A DNA stretch of 22,033 bases from positions 1 to 22,033 of the forward strand of contig JAFSYO010000153.1 in the NCBI GenBank assembly GCA_017449925.1, given 5' to 3'. This document shows, piece by piece, positions 1 through 7,956 of this stretch (position 1 is the stretch's first letter; the number at the start of each line of letters is the position of its first letter). Source of the stretch: Stomatobaculum sp. GTDB lineage: Bacteria > Bacillota_A > Clostridia > Lachnospirales > Lachnospiraceae. Made by a program: the position numbers and the translations under genes. Under the pieces are notes generated by a model that was given only the letters and a program-made list of their open reading frames with translations, was not told the DNA's origin and made no database searches.

Positions 1-750
1 GTGACGCCTGCCCGCTTCAAGGTGGGCCAGATGATCGGCGCCACAGGCCTCCTTCTGGGCGTCGCCCTGGCGATCTACCGCCGGGTGGAGCCGGAGCACA
101 AGGCAAAGTACAAATCCATGATGATCTCCACTGCGGCTGCGGTCTTCCTGACCGGTGTCACGGAACCTCTGGAGTTCATGTTCATGTTCTGTGCACTGCC
201 GCTCTACGTGGTGTACGCAATTCTCCAGGGCTGCGCCTTCGCGATGGCCGGCATTATCCACCTCAGGCTTCATTCCTTCGGAAACCTGGAGTTCCTGACC
301 CGCGTCCCCATGGCGCTGAAGGCAGGACTTGCCGGCGACCTGGTAAACTTCGTGATCTGCGTTATAGTCTTCTTTGCGATCGGCTACTTTGTGGCGTATT
401 TCATGATCGGGAAGTTCGGCTACGCGACGCCGGGCCGTCTGGGCAACTACATGGACGATGAAGTCAAGGAAGACGCGGGCCAGGCTGCCGGCACGGCAGG
501 CAGCGCAGCAGGCGGGAACAGCCAGCCCGAGCGCATCATCGCCCTCCTCGGAGGACGGGAGAACATTGAATTTGTGGATGCCTGCATGACCAGGCTCCGC
601 GTGACAGTGAAAGATCTTTCCAAGGTGGCGGAGCTTCCGGCGTGGAAGGCAGAGGGCGCCATGGGCCTTGTGAAGAAAGACAACGGCATCCAGGCGATCT
701 ACGGACCCAAAGCGGACGTGCTGAAGTCGGACATCAATGATATCCTTTGA
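1..750 (+). CDS. PTS maltose/glucose-family EIICB subunit, 3' part
   Basis: C-terminal part of a phosphotransferase permease that imports and phosphorylates a sugar at the membrane. The reading frame is open from the window edge, so the GTG at position 1 is probably internal and about half of the EIIC domain is missing. Visible are hydrophobic EIIC segments, the family motif GVTEPLEFMF (window residues 52-61), a Gly/Ala-rich linker (about 158-173) and a complete EIIB domain (about 175-249) with the phosphorylated cysteine in DACMTRLRVTV (Cys195). The family (MalX/PtsG type) accepts glucose or alpha-glucosides. The neighbours, a MapP-like phosphatase and malQ, make maltose the likely substrate; that is inference. 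No terminator separates it from the next gene, 43 nt downstream, so they are probably co-transcribed. Confidence 0.9.
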   Translation: MTPARFKVGQMIGATGLLLGVALAIYRRVEPEHKAKYKSMMISTAAAVFLTGVTEPLEFMFMFCALPLYVVYAILQGCAFAMAGIIHLRLHSFGNLEFLTRVPMALKAGLAGDLVNFVICVIVFFAIGYFVAYFMIGKFGYATPGRLGNYMDDEVKEDAGQAAGTAGSAAGGNSQPERIIALLGGRENIEFVDACMTRLRVTVKDLSKVAELPAWKAEGAMGLVKKDNGIQAIYGPKADVLKSDINDIL

Positions 751-793
751 CCGCGGAATTCAGTCGGAATGCCAAAATTGTGAGGAATGAACG

Positions 794-1645
794 ATGAGAT
801 TGCTCACCATCAATATTCACAGTCATGGAAGTGACTTTGAAACGGAACTGTATCATCAGAAGATAAAAGCGCTGGCGTCATTCATTAAAGAGGAAGGGAT
901 CGACGCCGCAGCGATCCAGGAGTGCAGTGAAGAGGAGGACAGGCCGGAGGTCTCCGGCCCCCTCCCCATGCATTGGGTGCCGGCCGGACCGGATTCCCGC
1001 GTCCGGGAGGATAACTGCGCCCTGGTCCTCGCGGAGGAACTTCAGAGCCTTCATAAGGAGTACTGGTGGACCTGGACCGGAGCGAAGCTCGGGTACGGAA
1101 AATACAATGAGGGGCTGGCCCTCTTCAGCCGCCGCCCCGTTACAGGCGCGGACAGTTTCTATATTTCCGGCGTCCGGGACTTTTCCAACTGGAAGACCCG
1201 GAAGGCGCTGATGGCGCGCACCGCGGACGGCCCTGTCTTCGTAAGCGTTCACATGGGCTGGTGGAACGACCCGGAGGAAAACTTCCGGGGGCAGATGGAA
1301 CGGCTGCAGGAGGCGCTCCGGGAAAGGAAATGCCTTCCCCCGGACGGTTCTGACTGTTTCCTCATGGGAGATTTCAACAGTCCTGCAGCGATCCGCGGAG
1401 AGGGAAGGGACATGGTCCTTGATCTCGGGTGGCGGGACAGCTATGAGGATGCCGAAACAAAAGACAGCGGCATCACCGTTCCGGGAAACATCGACGGATG
1501 GAGGGACGGTGAACATGAGGGCATGCGCCTCGATTATATCTGGACTGCAAGGAGGCATAAGGTGCTTCAGTCGAAGGTGGTCCTGAACGGGATCAGCGGG
1601 CCGGTTCTTTCCGACCATTTCGGAGTCCAGTCGGTGATAGAATAA
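794..1645 (+). CDS. mapP: Endonuclease/exonuclease/phosphatase-family protein, probable maltose 6'-phosphate phosphatase
   Basis: A 283-residue soluble protein with the full metal-dependent EEP fold signature: LLTINIH at the N-terminus, IQE (Glu43), HMGWW (His153), GDFN (Asp193, Asn195), RLDYIW (Asp247) and the terminal SDHFG (Asp274, His275). The start at 794 has GAGGA 7 nt upstream. EEP proteins can be nucleases, sphingomyelinases or sugar phosphatases, and the fold alone does not decide. MapP of Enterococcus faecalis is an EEP-family enzyme that removes the phosphate from maltose 6'-phosphate made by a PTS. Here the gene sits between a maltose/glucose-type PTS and malQ, exactly where such an enzyme is needed. 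No signal peptide is seen, so it should act in the cytoplasm. The assignment rests on fold plus context. Confidence 0.75.
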   Translation: MRLLTINIHSHGSDFETELYHQKIKALASFIKEEGIDAAAIQECSEEEDRPEVSGPLPMHWVPAGPDSRVREDNCALVLAEELQSLHKEYWWTWTGAKLGYGKYNEGLALFSRRPVTGADSFYISGVRDFSNWKTRKALMARTADGPVFVSVHMGWWNDPEENFRGQMERLQEALRERKCLPPDGSDCFLMGDFNSPAAIRGEGRDMVLDLGWRDSYEDAETKDSGITVPGNIDGWRDGEHEGMRLDYIWTARRHKVLQSKVVLNGISGPVLSDHFGVQSVIE

Positions 1646-1660
1646 AAAGGAGCAGACAGC

Positions 1661-3166
1661 ATGAGAGAAAGCGGAATTCTTCTTGCCATCAGCAGCCTCC
1701 CTTCTGAATACGGGATCGGCTGCTTCAGCAGGGAAGCATATGAGTTTGCGGACCGCCTTTCGGAGGCGGGCCAGAGTTACTGGCAGATCCTGCCGCTGGG
1801 ACCGGTGGGATACGGAGATTCGCCGTACCAGTCCTTTTCCACCTTCGCAGGCAACCCCTACTACATTTCACCGCAGACACTGGTGGAGAAGGGATGGATC
1901 ACCCGGGAGGACTGCCGCGATGCCGGCCTGTCCTCCGAACCGCGCAGCGTGGATTACGTTCTGCAGTACCAGCGCCGCTTTGAGCTGCTCCAAAAAGCCT
2001 ACAGGAACAGCCGGATCGAGGAAAACGAGGAATACCGGGCTTTCACGGAGAAGGCGGACTGGCTTCAGGACTACGCGCTGTTCATGGCGCTGAAGGATGA
2101 GTGCGGAGGAACGCCCTGGTACAATTGGGAAGATCCGGTGAGACTGAGGGACCCGGAAGCGTTGGCTTCGGCGCGGATCCGCCTGAAGGAAGGCATCGGC
2201 TTCTACAGCTTTCTGCAGTTTGAATTCTACAAAGAGTGGATGCAGTTGAAAGACTACGCGAACCGGAAGGGGATCCGGATCATCGGAGACATTCCGATCT
2301 ATGTGTCCCCCGACAGTTCAGATGTCTGGGCAAGTCCGGAGCTTTTCCAGCTGGATGATGACCGCCGTCAGACCGCGGCAGCGGGCTGTCCACCGGACGG
2401 CTTCAGCGCCACGGGGCAGCTTTGGGGCAACCCTCTCTACAACTGGGATTACCACAAAGAGACCGGTTTTGCCTGGTGGCTGAAGCGGCTTAAGAACTGC
2501 TTTGATATTTATGACGTGATGCGGATCGACCATTTCCGCGGCTTCGATGAGTATTTCTCCATCCCCGCCGGCGCGGAGGACGCAAGAACAGGCCACTGGG
2601 AGAAGGGTCCCGGCATGGATTTGTTCCGGAAGGTTTCGGAAGCCTTCCCGGGGCGGGAGATCATCGCGGAGGACCTGGGGTATGTGACGGACAGCGTCCG
2701 GCAGTTGGTGAGGGACAGCGGCTATCCCGGGATGAAGGTCCTGGAATTTGCCTTTGACTCAAGAGATTCCGGCTGCGCGGAGGACTATCTTCCCCACAAT
2801 TACGACAAGAACAGTGTGGTCTACACAGGCACCCATGACAACGAGACCGTGGTCGGCTGGTTTACCTGCGGCCTGAAGCCGGAGGAGAAGGAGGCGGTAA
2901 GAGAGTATTTCTGCGACCGCACAACTCCCGACGCCGGAATGTATATGCCCCTGATCTGCGCCGCCATGAGGAGCGTCAGCCGGCTCTGCATCATCCCCAT
3001 GCAGGACCTTCTGGGGCTCGGAAATGAGGCGAGGATGAACACTCCTTCCACCTATGGAAACAACTGGAAGTGGCGTCTTCTGAAGGATGAATTCGGAGAG
3101 AAGGAAGTGAAGACGCTGCGTGAGATCACGAAGCGGTATGGAAGGATCAATCAAAACAAGCCTTGA
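1661..3166 (+). CDS. malQ: 4-alpha-glucanotransferase (amylomaltase)
   Basis: A 501-residue GH77 enzyme that transfers alpha-1,4-glucan segments between maltodextrins and releases glucose. The catalytic triad is visible: nucleophile Asp290 in RIDHFRGF, acid/base Glu337 in IIAEDLG, and Asp393 in YTGTHDNE. The N-terminal SSLPSEYGIG and the substrate-loop motif GDIPIYVSPDSSDVW (209-223) are intact, and the length is normal for bacterial MalQ. The start at 1661 has AAAAAGGAG about 8 nt upstream and lies 15 nt after the phosphatase stop, so the two are co-transcribed. In the pathway it would disproportionate maltose freed by the upstream phosphatase. No strong terminator follows; the promoter of the next operon begins within 15 nt of the stop codon. 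Confidence 0.95.
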   Translation: MRESGILLAISSLPSEYGIGCFSREAYEFADRLSEAGQSYWQILPLGPVGYGDSPYQSFSTFAGNPYYISPQTLVEKGWITREDCRDAGLSSEPRSVDYVLQYQRRFELLQKAYRNSRIEENEEYRAFTEKADWLQDYALFMALKDECGGTPWYNWEDPVRLRDPEALASARIRLKEGIGFYSFLQFEFYKEWMQLKDYANRKGIRIIGDIPIYVSPDSSDVWASPELFQLDDDRRQTAAAGCPPDGFSATGQLWGNPLYNWDYHKETGFAWWLKRLKNCFDIYDVMRIDHFRGFDEYFSIPAGAEDARTGHWEKGPGMDLFRKVSEAFPGREIIAEDLGYVTDSVRQLVRDSGYPGMKVLEFAFDSRDSGCAEDYLPHNYDKNSVVYTGTHDNETVVGWFTCGLKPEEKEAVREYFCDRTTPDAGMYMPLICAAMRSVSRLCIIPMQDLLGLGNEARMNTPSTYGNNWKWRLLKDEFGEKEVKTLREITKRYGRINQNKP

Positions 3167-3177
3167 ACTCAGTCTGC

Positions 3178-3206
3178 TTTACATGCCTCATGCTGAGCGG
3201 TACAAT
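3178..3206 (+). promoter_or_regulatory. Promoter of the cobalamin riboswitch operon
   Basis: A -35 box TTTACA (3178-3183) and a -10 box TACAAT (3201-3206), each matching the housekeeping consensus at five of six positions, are separated by 17 nt. The predicted transcript would begin near 3213, about 10 nt before the first helix of the cobalamin riboswitch. A 6-bp inverted repeat (CCTCAT 3186-3191 / ATGAGG 3205-3210) touches the -10 box and may be chance. Reading is by eye; no transcription data are available. Confidence 0.6.
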
Positions 3207-3222
3207 GAGGATAACTGAATGA

Positions 3223-3430
3223 GACGTACGGTGCCGCCTGCCGGCGCGGCCGCCCGGGTTTTTCCGGAGGCCGCATCTCGCAGGGGGTCAAAAGGGAAAC
3301 AGGTGAGAATCCTGTACGATCCCGTCACTGTGAGCGGGGAGCGCGAGGTAAAAAAGTCACTGGCCGGGATGGCCGGGAAGGCAGCCTGCGCGCGTCGATC
3401 CGCAAGCCAGGAAACCTGCCGGACGTCGAT
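3223..3430 (+). promoter_or_regulatory. Cobalamin riboswitch
   Basis: The leader carries the conserved core of the B12 riboswitch in order: GGTGCC (3230-3235), AAAAGGGAA (3290-3298), GGTGAGAATCC (3302-3312), CCCGTCACTGT (3320-3331) and the B12 box AGCCAGGAAACCTGCC (3405-3420). The closing P1 helix is visible as GACGT (3223-3227) pairing with ACGTC (3423-3427). Members of this class bind adenosyl- or related cobalamins and normally turn downstream expression off. An intrinsic terminator 150 nt further on, just before the chelatase gene, supplies the likely off-switch. The regulated unit is presumably the whole transport operon. Confidence 0.93.
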
Positions 3431-3580
3431 GCAGGAGCAGCCTGGAGAGAAAAGATTCTGTGATCAATCAGTACTTATCCTGAGAGGCTGCCCGGGCCAC
3501 GCGGATCTGGCCGCATCGAAGGAAATGCTGTGAGAGCTTCCCGCCGTTTTCCGGTGCTGACTGACAGCCGTACTTTGCAT

Positions 3581-3616
3581 GCCCTTTTCCCGTCCCGGGA
3601 GAAGGGCATTTTTTCT
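3581..3616 (+). terminator. Intrinsic terminator in the riboswitch leader
   Basis: GCCCTTTTCCCG (3581-3592) pairs with CGGGAGAAGGGC (3596-3607) around a short loop, followed by ATTTTTTCT. It lies between the aptamer and the chelatase start codon, so it should act as the transcription-attenuation platform: formed when cobalamin is bound, prevented otherwise. The competing antiterminator pairing could not be identified by eye in the 150 nt between aptamer and hairpin (3431-3580), where no gene is seen either. Confidence 0.85.
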
Positions 3617-3643
3617 AAGTATAATACGGGAGGCAGAAGTACA

Positions 3644-4762
3644 ATGAAGAAGACCATGATGAAACTTGCGGCATACCTTACAGTCCTTGGCGTCACCGCG
3701 GCGTCCCTCAGCGCCTGCGGCCAGAGTGCGGCGCCGGCAGCGACGACGGCGGCAGCGGCGGAGACAACAGCGGCGGCGACGCTTACTGCGGCGGCGGAAA
3801 CGACCGCAGAAGCTGTGAAGGAAGAGAGCAAGACGGAAGAGCAGAAGCCGGAAGAGAAAAAGGAAGAAGAAACGAAGGAAGCAGAGAAGGAAGCGGAAGC
3901 AGAGGAAGAAGAGGAGAACTACGATACCGGCGACGCTTCCCTGGACGATCCGAGGAACCAGGACGATATCGGGGAGAAGGAGCTTCTGGTGGTGAGCTTC
4001 GGCACCAGCTTCAACGACAGCCGCCGTCTCACCATCGGCGCAGTGGAAGAGGCCATGGAGAAGGCATATCCTGACTGGAGCGTGCGCCGCGGCTTCACCA
4101 GCCAGATCATCATCGACCACGTGAAGAACCGGGACGGCGAGGTGATCGACAACGTGAAGGAGGCCCTGGACCGGGCCGCAGAGAACGGGGTGAAGACCCT
4201 GGTGGTGCAGCCCACGCATCTGATGAACGGTTTTGAGTACACGGATCTCCGCAATGAACTGGCGGAGTACGCGGACGCCTTTGATAAGATCGTTCTCGGC
4301 GAGCCGCTGCTTACTTCGGATGAAGATTTTGACAAGGTCGCGGACGCTATTGTAGAAGCAACTAAAGAATTCGACGACGGAGAGACCGCCATCTGCTTCA
4401 TGGGACACGGCACCGAGGCGGATTCCAATGGAGTCTACGCGAAGATGCAGGAGGTCCTGACCGCGAAGGGCATGGAGCATTATTACATCGGCACGGTGGA
4501 AGCGGAGCCTTCCGTCGAAGACGTGCTGGCCGCAGTGCAGAAGGGAAGCTATAAAAAGGTCGTGCTCCGTCCGCTGATGATCGTGGCCGGCGACCACGCC
4601 AACAACGACATGGCCGGAGACGAAGAGGATTCCTGGAAGAGCGTGTTTGAGGGCGCGGGATATGAGGTGACCTGTGTGGTGGAAGGCCTCGGCGGTCTTG
4701 AGGCGGTCCAGGAGATGTTCGCAGCCCACGCCGCAGCGGCGATGGAATCTTTGGAGAAGTGA
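3644..4762 (+). CDS. cbiK: Lipoprotein sirohydrochlorin cobaltochelatase-family protein (CbiK-like)
   Basis: A 372-residue class II-type chelatase made as a lipoprotein. Residues 1-25 form a signal peptide with lipobox LSAC (Cys25). An Ala/Thr linker (26-57) and a very acidic Lys/Glu stretch (58-93) lead to a chelatase domain (about 112-366). The CbiK metal site is preserved: His255 in MGHGTEAD and His318 in GDHANND, with QPTHLMNGFEY (189-199) supplying the usual glutamate region. CbiK inserts cobalt into sirohydrochlorin in anaerobic B12 synthesis and is usually cytoplasmic, although an exported Desulfovibrio form is known. This copy should sit outside the membrane. The start at 3644 follows GGGAGG; starting at 3530 would translate through the terminator. 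It is the first gene after the riboswitch, so B12 should repress it. Metal and tetrapyrrole substrate are unproven. Confidence 0.88.
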   Translation: MKKTMMKLAAYLTVLGVTAASLSACGQSAAPAATTAAAAETTAAATLTAAAETTAEAVKEESKTEEQKPEEKKEEETKEAEKEAEAEEEEENYDTGDASLDDPRNQDDIGEKELLVVSFGTSFNDSRRLTIGAVEEAMEKAYPDWSVRRGFTSQIIIDHVKNRDGEVIDNVKEALDRAAENGVKTLVVQPTHLMNGFEYTDLRNELAEYADAFDKIVLGEPLLTSDEDFDKVADAIVEATKEFDDGETAICFMGHGTEADSNGVYAKMQEVLTAKGMEHYYIGTVEAEPSVEDVLAAVQKGSYKKVVLRPLMIVAGDHANNDMAGDEEDSWKSVFEGAGYEVTCVVEGLGGLEAVQEMFAAHAAAAMESLEK

Positions 4763-4799
4763 TCAGTTCACTTAAGTCCTGAACGGAGAGTAGTACGTT

Positions 4800-6950
4800 A
4801 TGAAGAGATTTGTTACGCGGAATATGCCGGCAGCGCTGATATTGTCGGTCTGCGCGGTCGTCTTCGCGGGATGCGGCGGCGGTCAGGGAGCGGCTGCTCC
4901 TGCTGCAGAAACGACTGCTGCCGCAGAAACAACTGTCACGGAATTGCAGGCACCGGCCGCTGCGGAGACAGCTGCAGCCGCTAAGGAAAAATCAACGGAT
5001 GAAACAACAGCAGTCGGGACGGCTGCTGTTGTGGACGTAGTGGCGGAGGCGGAGAAAAACGGGGGCCTGCACCCGGTCAGCGGCACGGAGCTGAAGCCCG
5101 GGGATTATGATATTTCCGTTGATTCCAGCTCCTCCATGTTCCGCATTACGGACTGCGTGCTGACAGTGGAAGAGGACGGGACCATGCGGGCACTCATTAC
5201 CATGAGCGGCAGCGGGTACGCCTATGTGTACCCGGGGACTGCAGAAGAGGCAGCGGAAGCAGCCGAAACGGACCGGATCCCGGCAGGAGAATCCCCGGAG
5301 GGCACCAATACCTTTGAGGTGCCGCTGGACGCACTGGATGAACCGGTTCCCTTGGCGGCTTTCAGCCGGAAGAAGGAGCTGTGGTACGACCGCACCCTCC
5401 TTTTCCGCGCGTCTTCCCTTCCGGAGGAAGCCTGCCGGGAGGCAAGGCCTGCCGTAACGGCGGAAAGCCTGGGCCTTGCCGACGGCACCTACACTGCGGA
5501 GGTGTTCCTGGAGGGAGGTTCCGGCAGGGCAAAGGTGGCATCGCCCGCGCGGATCTTCGTGAAGAACGGCGCGGCGGAAGCTGAGATCATCTGGGGCAGC
5601 GCGAACTACGACTATATGAAAGTGGACGGGGACCAGTATTTTGCGGAGATCACCGACGGACACTCAGTGGTGGTGATCCCGCTGAAAGCCTTTGACCGTC
5701 CGCTTCCGGTGATCGCTGACACCACTGCCATGAGCCAGCCCCATGAGATCGAATACACGCTGACCTTCGACTCCGCCACCCTTACGCAGGAGGGGGAGAG
5801 TCCTCAGTCGAAAGGGGAGGAAAAGGCTGAAGAGCAGACCTCCGCAGCGCAGGCGGAAGGGAAAGAAACGTCCGCCCGCATGGAGCTTTCCTACGCGGAG
5901 GGGTTTGCCGTGGAGTACGAAGAGAATGGATGCGCCCGGATCAGTATCCGGGATGAAGGGGAATATCTGCTTGTGCCGGAAGGGGGGACTCTTCCGGCAT
6001 CTCTGCCGGAGGGGGTAACAGTGCTGAGTCAGCCGCTGGAGAACATTTACCTGGCGGATTCCGGCGCCATGGATTTTTTCCTGCGCCTCGAAGCACTTCC
6101 CCGGGTCGGATTCACCGGCACAAGGCAGGAAGACTGGACTCTTTCCAAGGCTTCAGAGGCCATGGCGCAGGGGAGCCTTGTATATGCGGGGAAATACAGC
6201 GCGCCGGATTATGAAATGCTTCTGGAGGCGGGCTGCAGCCTGGCCATTGAAAACACCATGATCCACCACAACCCGGAAGCAAAGGAACAGCTGGAAGCCC
6301 TGGGCATTCCGGTACTGGTGGGACGCATGAGCTACGAGCGCCATCCTCTTGGGCGCCTCGAATGGGTGAAGCTGTACGGACTGCTTGCGGGAAAAGAAGC
6401 GGAAGCGGAGCAGTTTTTCCGGGAGCAATGCAAAAACGCGGAGGCGGTGATAAAGCAGCAGGGCGCTGAGGCGGAAAACACCACGGGCCGGGAGGCATCT
6501 TCCCGCCCCAAAACCGCTTTTTTTTATTTCAGCCCGAACGGCTACGTGAATGTGCGACGGCCGGAGGACTACCTGCCGAAGATGATCGAGCTTGCAGGCG
6601 GGGAGTATTTTCTGGAAAATACAGAGGGAGAGGAATCGGCCCGCTCCACCATGAATCTGCAGGCGGAGACCTTCTATGAAAAAGCGAAGGACGCGGACGT
6701 CCTGATCTACAACGCGACAATAGACGGGGGGATCCGCAGCAGGGAGGACCTGCTCCGGAAAGCACCCTGGCTCGCGGATTTCAAGGCAGTGAAGAACGGG
6801 GCGGTGTGGCGCGCCGGGAACGACATGTTCCAGCAGTCTTCGGGAATCGCGGAGATGATCCTGGAGCTCCGGCAGATCCTCGAGAACGCGGCATCCGGCT
6901 CGGACAGCGGGAAAATTGATGGATTACAATACTTCCAACTCCTGTTATGA
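4800..6950 (+). CDS. Twin-domain lipoprotein with BtuF/FecB-like substrate-binding domain
   Basis: A 716-residue lipoprotein, about twice the length of ordinary BtuF/FecB proteins. The signal peptide ends at lipobox FAGC (Cys25), followed by an Ala/Thr/Glu linker (about 30-85). Two related-looking beta-rich modules follow: one at about 99-205 (GDYDISVDSSSSMFRITDC, then GYAYVYPGTAEEA) and one at about 225-330 (DGTYTAEVFLEGGSGRA, then IWGSANYDYMKVDG). I cannot assign these to a family. After a charged linker, residues about 362-712 form a periplasmic-binding-protein domain of the type that feeds FecCD/BtuCD permeases. It is 37 nt behind the chelatase gene and ahead of the matching permease and ATPase, so it is the capture component of this importer. 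A corrinoid or other metal-tetrapyrrole cargo is inferred from the riboswitch and cob genes. Confidence 0.8.
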   Translation: MKRFVTRNMPAALILSVCAVVFAGCGGGQGAAAPAAETTAAAETTVTELQAPAAAETAAAAKEKSTDETTAVGTAAVVDVVAEAEKNGGLHPVSGTELKPGDYDISVDSSSSMFRITDCVLTVEEDGTMRALITMSGSGYAYVYPGTAEEAAEAAETDRIPAGESPEGTNTFEVPLDALDEPVPLAAFSRKKELWYDRTLLFRASSLPEEACREARPAVTAESLGLADGTYTAEVFLEGGSGRAKVASPARIFVKNGAAEAEIIWGSANYDYMKVDGDQYFAEITDGHSVVVIPLKAFDRPLPVIADTTAMSQPHEIEYTLTFDSATLTQEGESPQSKGEEKAEEQTSAAQAEGKETSARMELSYAEGFAVEYEENGCARISIRDEGEYLLVPEGGTLPASLPEGVTVLSQPLENIYLADSGAMDFFLRLEALPRVGFTGTRQEDWTLSKASEAMAQGSLVYAGKYSAPDYEMLLEAGCSLAIENTMIHHNPEAKEQLEALGIPVLVGRMSYERHPLGRLEWVKLYGLLAGKEAEAEQFFREQCKNAEAVIKQQGAEAENTTGREASSRPKTAFFYFSPNGYVNVRRPEDYLPKMIELAGGEYFLENTEGEESARSTMNLQAETFYEKAKDADVLIYNATIDGGIRSREDLLRKAPWLADFKAVKNGAVWRAGNDMFQQSSGIAEMILELRQILENAASGSDSGKIDGLQYFQLLL

Positions 6951-7008
6951 TGATATCAGACAACAGTTCTGGGGAACGGAGCGCGAAGCGCGGGAAAGGA
7001 TTGGACAG

Positions 7009-7956
7009 ATGAAAAAGGATCCAAAGATCACAGTATTCGGGGTAGGAGGTGTCGGCGGCGCCATCGGCGCCATGCTGGCAAAGACCTACGGGGACCAGGT
7101 GAGTTTCATTGCCCGGGGAGCCAGGAAGGAGCACCTCCTGCAGGAGGGACTCACGATCCGGGGCGATTATACGGGAAGTTTTACGGTGAAGCCGGGAGCG
7201 GTGACGGACGAACCCTATGAACTCGGAGAACAGGATATCGTCCTCGTCTGCGTGAAAAACGACGCTCTTTCTGCGGCGGCACAGAAGATCCGCCCCATTG
7301 TAGGCGAGAATACGCTGGTGATCCCGGTGATGAACGGCGTGACAGCTTACCGGAGGCTCCGGGGGGAGCTTCCGAAGGGAATCGTCCTTCCCAGCGTGAT
7401 CTACATCGTTTCCATGTCCTGCCCGGACTTTTCCATCGAACAGAAGGGAAAGTTCATGGAGGTGCATACCGGTGTCATCCCGGGGGATGAGGCCCACGCG
7501 AAGGAGGCCTTTGAAGCCTGCCGGCTGTTCGCGGCCAGCGGGATCAACTGGCAGTATTCGGAAGAGGTCCTGACGGATATCTGGAAAAAATATGTGCTGA
7601 ACTGCGCCTACAATGTGGTGACAGCGCGCTGGGGCTGCAACGTCGGAGAGATCAAGGCGGATCCGGCAAAAACAGAAGACTACCGGGTGCTTATGGAGGA
7701 AGCGAAAAATGTGGGCTGCGCCCAAGGCGTAGAGCTTCCTGATACTCTGGTGGATGAGATGATGGGCCGTCTCATCAAGACCAAGGGGGAATCCACCAGC
7801 TCTTTAAGCCGCGACTTCGCGGAAGGAAAGGTCGGGGAGATGGAAGTGTTCAGCGGCGACCTGGTCCGCATGGCGGCGGCTTCGGGCGTCTATGTACCGC
7901 TGACGCAGCAGTACTACGAGGCTATGCAGAAAATCGCGGCGGGCTTCAAAAAGTGA
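7009..7956 (+). CDS. Ketopantoate reductase family protein (ApbA/PanE)
   Basis: A 315-residue NADPH-dependent reductase of the PanE family. The nucleotide-binding motif GVGGVGGAIG (11-20), CVKND (81-85), PVMNGV (106-111), the catalytic lysine in IWKKYVLN (Lys194) with Asn198, and SSLSRDF...GEMEV with Glu277 are all present, so it should be catalytically active. PanE reduces 2-dehydropantoate to pantoate for coenzyme A synthesis, but similar enzymes act on other 2-oxoacids. The start at 7009 has AAAGGA 8 nt upstream and gives the usual family N-terminus; an in-frame TTG at 6916 would add 31 residues with poor support. Its stop overlaps the permease start by 4 nt, so it is translationally coupled inside a corrinoid-uptake operon, an unexpected place for a pantothenate gene. 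Confidence 0.85.
   Translation: MKKDPKITVFGVGGVGGAIGAMLAKTYGDQVSFIARGARKEHLLQEGLTIRGDYTGSFTVKPGAVTDEPYELGEQDIVLVCVKNDALSAAAQKIRPIVGENTLVIPVMNGVTAYRRLRGELPKGIVLPSVIYIVSMSCPDFSIEQKGKFMEVHTGVIPGDEAHAKEAFEACRLFAASGINWQYSEEVLTDIWKKYVLNCAYNVVTARWGCNVGEIKADPAKTEDYRVLMEEAKNVGCAQGVELPDTLVDEMMGRLIKTKGESTSSLSRDFAEGKVGEMEVFSGDLVRMAAASGVYVPLTQQYYEAMQKIAAGFKK

Noticed and set aside
878..1618. Minus-strand 246-codon frame opposite the MapP-like gene
   Set aside because: Antisense shadow of a gene whose plus-strand catalytic motifs are complete.
3219..3533. Plus-strand 104-codon frame across the riboswitch
   Set aside because: It coincides with the conserved aptamer; no ribosome binding site and no protein-like sequence.
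3620..3625. Perfect TATAAT just after the riboswitch terminator
   Set aside because: No -35 at a workable distance (17 nt upstream reads GGGAGA); a second promoter here would bypass the riboswitch.
3530..3643. In-frame N-terminal extension of the chelatase by 38 residues
   Set aside because: It would be translated through the intrinsic terminator at 3581-3616 and lacks a ribosome binding site; ATG 3644 gives a proper lipoprotein signal peptide and follows GGGAGG.
3464..4729. Long minus-strand open frame of 421 codons opposite the chelatase
   Set aside because: Composition is Arg/His/Leu-rich from antisense GC bias, there is no domain, and the plus strand encodes a clear family member.
4800..5790. 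Calling the twin N-terminal modules NEAT heme-binding domains
   Set aside because: They lack the heme-binding YxxxY and SMMNG-type motifs I would expect; left as unassigned.
6916..7008. TTG/ATG starts extending the ketopantoate reductase by about 30 residues
   Set aside because: They overlap the preceding gene and have weak ribosome binding sites; 7009 matches the family N-terminus and has AAAGGA.
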